The position numbers were made by a program, and so were the translations under genes. Shown here piece by piece: positions 60,101 to 64,000 of a stretch of DNA of 64,000 nt. This DNA is from Apostichopus japonicus. Taxonomy: Eukaryota > Echinodermata > Holothuroidea > Aspidochirotida > Stichopodidae. The stretch covers positions 10,269,001 to 10,333,000 of the forward strand of contig NC_092562.1 of NCBI RefSeq assembly GCF_037975245.1, in the 5' to 3' direction. Below the pieces are notes generated by a model. The model was not told the DNA's origin and searched no databases. It saw only the letters and a program-made list of their open reading frames with translations. How positions within the stretch are numbered: the stretch's first letter is position 1; each line of letters opens with the position of its first letter.

Positions 60101-62249
60101 CATTTTTGTTTATGTAGACTGTGCCACAGTAAGTACAGCTACAGTAACGTCATTACTGAAACTACTGCTACAGAGATTTCACAAGAAATTTGTCAAATTT
60201 TGTTCAAATTCCATAAAATGTACATCTGCAAGTTTGTTAAAACATTACCAAAAGCAAGATACGTAGAAATTAAGAGAAATTTGTTCGACAGTAAGTAAAA
60301 TTTGTCTTAAGTGTGTCACAACTGAATCCACCATCCTGAAACTTTTTTTCCCCATTGTATTTCTTACATACATGTTGTATTTCTTACATACATGTTGTAT
60401 TTCTTACATACATGTTGTATATCTTACACACATGTTGTATTTCTTACATACATGTTGTATTTCTTACAAACATGTTGTATTTCTTACAAACATGTTGTAT
60501 TTCTTACATACATGTTGTATTTTTTACATACAGTACATGTTGTATTTCTTACATACAGTACATGTTGTATTTCTTACATACAGTACATGTTGTATTTCTT
60601 ACATACAGTACATGTTGTATTTCTTACATACATGTTGTATATCTTACATACATGTTATATTTCTTACATACATGTTGTATTTCCTATATACATGTTGTGT
60701 TTTTTACATACATGTTGTATTGCTTATATACATGTTGTATTTCTTACATACATGTTGTATTTCTTACATACATGTTGTATTTCCTATATACATGTTGTAT
60801 TTCTTACACACATGTTGTATTTCTTACCTCAATAAGCACTGCTGAACTTGGCCAACGCCATCATTCTCATTGATGTATGACTTTAACTCTTTATCTATAT
60901 CAAAAGAGGACAAAACAGAACTGGCAGTTTTACTACATTTTCTAAATTCATATTATTAAATCATTCCTACAAGGCAACATTGGTTTGATGAAATTTGGTA
61001 TCAAAACTGATAAGGCTAAGGCTACATAGAGATGACAATTCTTTGCTACTGAAGACAGAAAGAGAGAGAGAGGTGGAGAGAGAGAGATGGATAGAGATAT
61101 TGAAAGGAGGATGGGGAGGAAGGCTGGGGGCCTGCAGGGTATGTCAACAGACTCAAAGAGCACCACAGAAACGTTGATTTAATACTCACCCAAGGCCAGG
61201 TTACAAAGCCCAGATACTCCAAACTCTACAAGTTTGTCATCATCCTCTGTTAACATGTCTAGTCAAAAAAGAAAACAAAAACGTGGAATCTGATTGTTTT
61301 AATAGCCTAAATGAAAAAATAATATTTAGTTGTACATTGATTCAAAGCTAATCAGTCCAATTTCTGTACTACAAGGCATGTACTGAAATGTCAGACAGGG
61401 TTTCAAACTTCTCTTTTGAACTGGTTCTTATTCCTTCTATGCCTGGATCATGCCAATTAAAAACCCAGAGTATCAAACGCTCTCTCTTATATCCCAGAAA
61501 AATTATTACACTGTGCATTCAGAGCAGTTATTCATTTCACAAACATTTATTGTACTTGTCTAAAATCTGACCAACTTTACCAAAATCTGAGACTACTATT
61601 CGCGAGTTCCTGCTTGCGGGAAGATCACATATACATACATACATACTATTAAGGGTAGGTATCCTCAATAAATTAATAATAATAATAAATTACACTTATA
61701 TAGCTCTTAATACAGCGTTTCAAAGTATTAATGTATTTTCACAAAACTTACCAAGAAATAAGTCTGCCACATTTAACCGCCGAAGATTATCAAAGTTCAT
61801 TGGGTCGTAGGCAAAGTTTCCCAAGTTAGCCAATACCTCCTGTTTGCAAACTACAAAGCAGAAAATAAATAAATAAATAAATAAATAAAAATAAATAAAT
61901 AAAGGAGAAAAAGAAGGAGACTTTAATGTGATGTCGTAATTTTCACTTGTTAGTGAGAGATGAAGGGCCATACCGTTGTTGCTACTGTAGGCCATTTACT
62001 GCATGATACAAAGCTTTGCCTAGAGCTGGAAGCTTACAGGATAACAACAGCCAAGTAGATATGTAGAGACACTTCTGACTGCGATATATATGCAAAAAAT
62101 GTCAATCTACAGGCATGACTAAATAAGATAAATTGTTTACCTTTACTGTCAGTTGTTTGAAATTCGGTAACAAGTTGTTGAAGGTAGGCAAGTCTATCTA
62201 AAGATCCTCTAGGGGTACGCCTCTTCATTTCTTCCTCCGTTTGAAACAT
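57195..62249 (-). CDS. ARMC7: Armadillo repeat-containing protein 7
   Basis: A small armadillo-repeat protein; the human one has been reported with spliceosomal components, but its role is little defined. Minus-strand coding exons: 62249-62141, 61850-61752, 61258-61190, 60894-60828, 58780-58710, 57316-57195 (TAG). Phases agree and give 178 residues (human 198). Matches to the human protein include [72 protein letters not shown] and [11 protein letters not shown]. The last exon contains a good internal donor (CAA|GTAAGTC at 57225/57224); if used, the protein would continue in an unseen exon, which could explain the short C-terminus. A donor-like CAG|GTAAGAATT at 63418/63417 suggests an upstream noncoding exon. 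Confidence 0.9.
57640..57960. repeat. Dispersed repeat with clustered TGACCT half-sites
   Basis: TGACCT occurs at 57741, 57751 and 57761 (perfect 10-bp period), and again at 57890, 57900 and 57906. The segment shows two related halves and resembles the repeat at 44400-44650. It lies in the last ARMC7 intron. Confidence 0.55.
58277..58640 (-). mobile_element. TTAA-flanked MITE, copy 3 (inverted)
   Basis: TTAA at 58273-58276 and 58641-58644. Ends AGGCATTGAAGTTTCGC and GCGCGAGTCTTCACACCCC are the family ends in reverse orientation. Located in an ARMC7 intron. The open frame 58177-58485 overlaps it and is not supported as a gene. Confidence 0.87.
59026..59379 (-). mobile_element. TTAA-flanked MITE, copy 4 (inverted)
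   Basis: TTAA at 59022-59025 and 59380-59383. Ends AGGCATTGAAGACTCGCC and TGCGTCTTCACACCCT. Lies about 385 bp from copy 3 in the same orientation. Confidence 0.87.
59384..60357. other. ARMC7 intron, nothing firmly recognised
   Basis: A segment at about 59680-59700 (GAAGAAGATCCTGCTAGGAT) resembles one at about 62717-62737 (GAAGATGTTGCTAGGATC), suggesting a worn dispersed repeat, but boundaries were not found. Confidence 0.4.
60358..60827 (-). repeat. 20-bp minisatellite seeded at an ARMC7 splice donor
   Basis: On the minus strand, about 23 units of GTAAGAAATACAACATGTAT start exactly at the donor of the ARMC7 exon 60894-60828 (TTGAG|GTAAGAAATACAACATG). The first 17 intron bases are identical to the repeat unit, and most units contain GTAAGAA. 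Some units carry a CAGTA insertion (60531-60610). Long open frames in all three frames are repeat artefacts. Confidence 0.95.
61599..61646 (+). repeat. Left arm of a dispersed inverted repeat
   Basis: TTCGCGAGTTCCTGCTTGCG, then GGAAGATCACATATACATAC; its reverse complement is at 62861-62912. The arms flank ARMC7 coding exons 1 and 2. Confidence 0.85.
61861..61902. repeat. (TAAA)n microsatellite
   Basis: About ten AAATA/TAAA units just upstream, in transcription direction, of the ARMC7 exon 61850-61752 acceptor; the tract lies within 15-50 bp of the acceptor. Confidence 0.9.
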
Positions 62250-62860
62250 GCTGCTAACTTCTCTCTGGCATGTACCCTGGAAACCTTCGATGATAAGAAG
62301 TATCATGAAAAGAAGTTGAACATTAGATTGTAAAACATCTACATCTTGCTCAGCTAAATACCGATAATTTAAGTAAGCTTTCAACATGTAACTCGTTCAG
62401 CAATTTTTTATCTCATGAAAAACAAATGTTGCATAGGCCATGCATCTACAATAGACGACAGACTTTTTAAACTCTGAGAGAAACATCTATGTATTGAATA
62501 ATGATCATAATACTAGCTGATATGTGGCTATACATTGCAAGGTGGCTACTGGGGATGTGTATCCTAGCACCTGGATGTGCAGCTGCCCATTCGACTGTTC
62601 CCCCCCCCCCCAATTGAGAGACATAGTTGGTCAGACAGTTGCCCAATTTAACTGTATGTTCATCTGTATCTCTTTCTCAATGTGTTCTTAGGTGTTTTCA
62701 TTTCAGTTAGCCACTGAAGATGTTGCTAGGATCTATCGCGAAACCTGCCCTACCCATCCCACAAGGTACTGTGCAGTATGTATTGACAAATTAGAATCTA
62801 ACGTTAGAATAGACCTAGCCTAAGGCCAGGGTACAGTATGTTATGCTATAGTGTTTCTTT

Positions 62861-62912
62861 GTATGTATGTATGTATGTATATGTGATCTTCCCGCAAGCA
62901 GGAACTCGCGAA
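62861..62912 (-). repeat. Right arm of a dispersed inverted repeat
   Basis: GTATGTATGTATGT followed by GATCTTCCCGCAAGCAGG and AACTCGCGAA, the reverse complement of 61599-61646. The two may be opposite-orientation copies of one element or the ends of one. Confidence 0.8.
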
Positions 62913-63780
62913 AGAAGCCATGAAGGCTTATAGAGGCTTTGTAAATTAATGTTTCACTTTTCGAAATAAATGCAATCACACCCACAGTACATGTTTCGTT
63001 CAAAATATTGGAATACCTACTCTTGTCAGTTGAGAATGGACAAAGCTTTCCTTCGTTTATTCTTATGCTGCATTGGACTGTCAATGTCACTTATAAATAC
63101 TCCAGAGTATAATGGCTGAGTATCTGCTGTGCCAATACTGCTAGTGCTATAGTACGAGCATGCAGAATTAGTGATCGAGGTCCTTGACAAACAACTTTTA
63201 TTCGTAAACAAACACACGTGCTAATTTTCTCAGTGAAGTCCAAGCATAGGAAAGCAGAGTTGAATAATTTTGTTATGACAATTTTCTGTCAAAATATTTT
63301 ACCAAAAATCATTAAAACTTTAAAAATAGGTTAAATATACTACTGATATTGATTTCTTCTTATGAAAGCAGTCATTGTAAGTATTTCAACTGTCACCTAA
63401 AAGGAAAGAATTCTTACCTGGTCACATTACAGTTAGAGGTCACGGGGTCACTGTAAGTTCATGTTCACCATAGCCTAGCCGTCGACATGGAACCATTCCC
63501 AATTTCACTGTACATGTTCAACACGTACAGTCACTAGTGTTCTTCACTTTTCGGTCATATGCACGTAGACAAATGGTACACACTGTGTACTGAAGGTAAG
63601 ACAACCTAACCCAAACTCCACAGCTTGAACTTGGAAGGAGCTGCTTTGCATCAACTTCATAGCTTATTAAGTTGGTAAACTATAAACTTTTAGAGAAATC
63701 GCCAGTTCTTTACAGAAGAACTAATAGAAATCTTCCCAGTTCCTGCCATTGCCGTTGTTTACGTCACTCTTGTGCTCAAA
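62913..63780. promoter_or_regulatory. Divergent ARMC7/PRKAA upstream region
   Basis: Lies between the ARMC7 5' end (minus strand, possible noncoding exon ending at 63418) and the PRKAA start codon. A TTACGTCA site (63759-63766) sits about 15 bp before the PRKAA ATG, the same CREB/ATF-type octamer that occurs in the RPL37/FBXO4 promoter. No TATA box is evident. Start sites are inferred. Confidence 0.45.
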
Positions 63781-63859
63781 ATGGCCAGCCAACAGATGAA
63801 AATTGGGCACTATCTGCTGGGAGAAACCATCGGAATGGGTACTTTTGGCAAAGTAAAAA
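63781..63859 (+). CDS. PRKAA: AMP-activated protein kinase catalytic subunit alpha (first coding exon)
   Basis: The catalytic alpha subunit of AMPK, the heterotrimeric kinase that senses low energy. The exon encodes MASQQMKIGHYLLGETIG followed by MGTFGKVK and ends at a consensus donor (AAAA|GTGAGT, phase 1). The glycine-rich ATP loop (G-x-G-x-F-G-x-V) and the KIGHY start of the kinase domain match metazoan AMPK alpha closely. The ATG context is AAAATGG. The rest of the gene lies beyond the window. Alpha-1 and alpha-2 cannot be told apart, and invertebrates often have one gene. Confidence 0.9.
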
Positions 63860-64000
63860 GTGAGTATTCATTTCTAATGAGTACTACAGCTCAAGTTACG
63901 TGTAGGACTTAAGTGAAAGCTAAATTTGGCCCAGACCTAGGCCTAAGTTCCTAACCTAGACCTTTTGCAAGTTTATGCAAGTATCAATATTTTGCAAGTT

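Noticed and set aside
60355-60873. Three long plus-strand open frames of 147-172 codons
   Set aside because: Produced by the 20-bp minisatellite; the ARMC7 exon is on the other strand at the array edge.

Overview
The window looks like nuclear DNA of a marine invertebrate deuterostome. An echinoderm, perhaps a sea cucumber, is my best guess, but no diagnostic marker is present. The genes have many small exons with GT-AG introns and metazoan orthologues. The space between exons is packed with minisatellites, a tRNA-derived SINE, hAT, P, piggyBac and other DNA transposons, and 5'-truncated LINEs. The window holds parts or all of five host genes.

Layout. (1) 1-15072, plus strand: the last ten coding exons of SPTLC1, the non-catalytic subunit of serine palmitoyltransferase; its introns carry five tandem arrays, two SINE copies, a TTAA MITE and a broken THAP-domain remnant. 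(2) 15073-18992: SPTLC1 3' flank with a small hAT element and simple repeats. (3) 18993-39832: a roughly 9.2-kb block present twice in tandem. Each unit holds a 5'-truncated L1/Tx1-like LINE (minus strand) split by a TA-flanked 1.15-kb element, a three-exon piggyBac transposase gene with an intact reading frame (minus strand), and a second copy of the TA-flanked element. The second unit also carries a 2.43-kb P-superfamily element with an 8-bp target duplication, and the first unit preserves the empty site. (4) 40714-42561: a non-autonomous hAT element. (5) 42878-47067, minus strand: RPL37, four coding exons, complete. (6) 47381-52995, plus strand: FBXO4, seven coding exons, complete, divergent from RPL37 across about 310 bp. 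(7) 53080-57194: FBXO4 3' flank with a 60-bp tandem array, otherwise little recognisable. (8) 57195-62249, minus strand: ARMC7, six coding exons. (9) 63781-63859, plus strand: first coding exon of the AMP-activated kinase alpha subunit (PRKAA), divergent from ARMC7.

The host genes are housekeeping genes with separate jobs (sphingolipid synthesis, ribosome, ubiquitin ligase substrate receptor, armadillo-repeat protein, energy-sensing kinase). They do not form an operon. As recalled, RPL37, FBXO4 and PRKAA1 also lie on one chromosome arm in human (5p13), so this may be an old linkage group.

The most unusual signal is a set of intronic minisatellites that start at the 5' splice site and whose repeat unit copies that splice site: SPTLC1 at 107 (about 47 units, each with AG|GTAAGT) and ARMC7 at 60827 on the minus strand (about 23 units, most with GTAAGAA). 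Other points worth a look are the two intact piggyBac genes, four TTAA-flanked MITEs, four copies of a TA-flanked element that carries nuclear-receptor-like half-sites, and a perfect 44-bp palindrome in an RPL37 intron.
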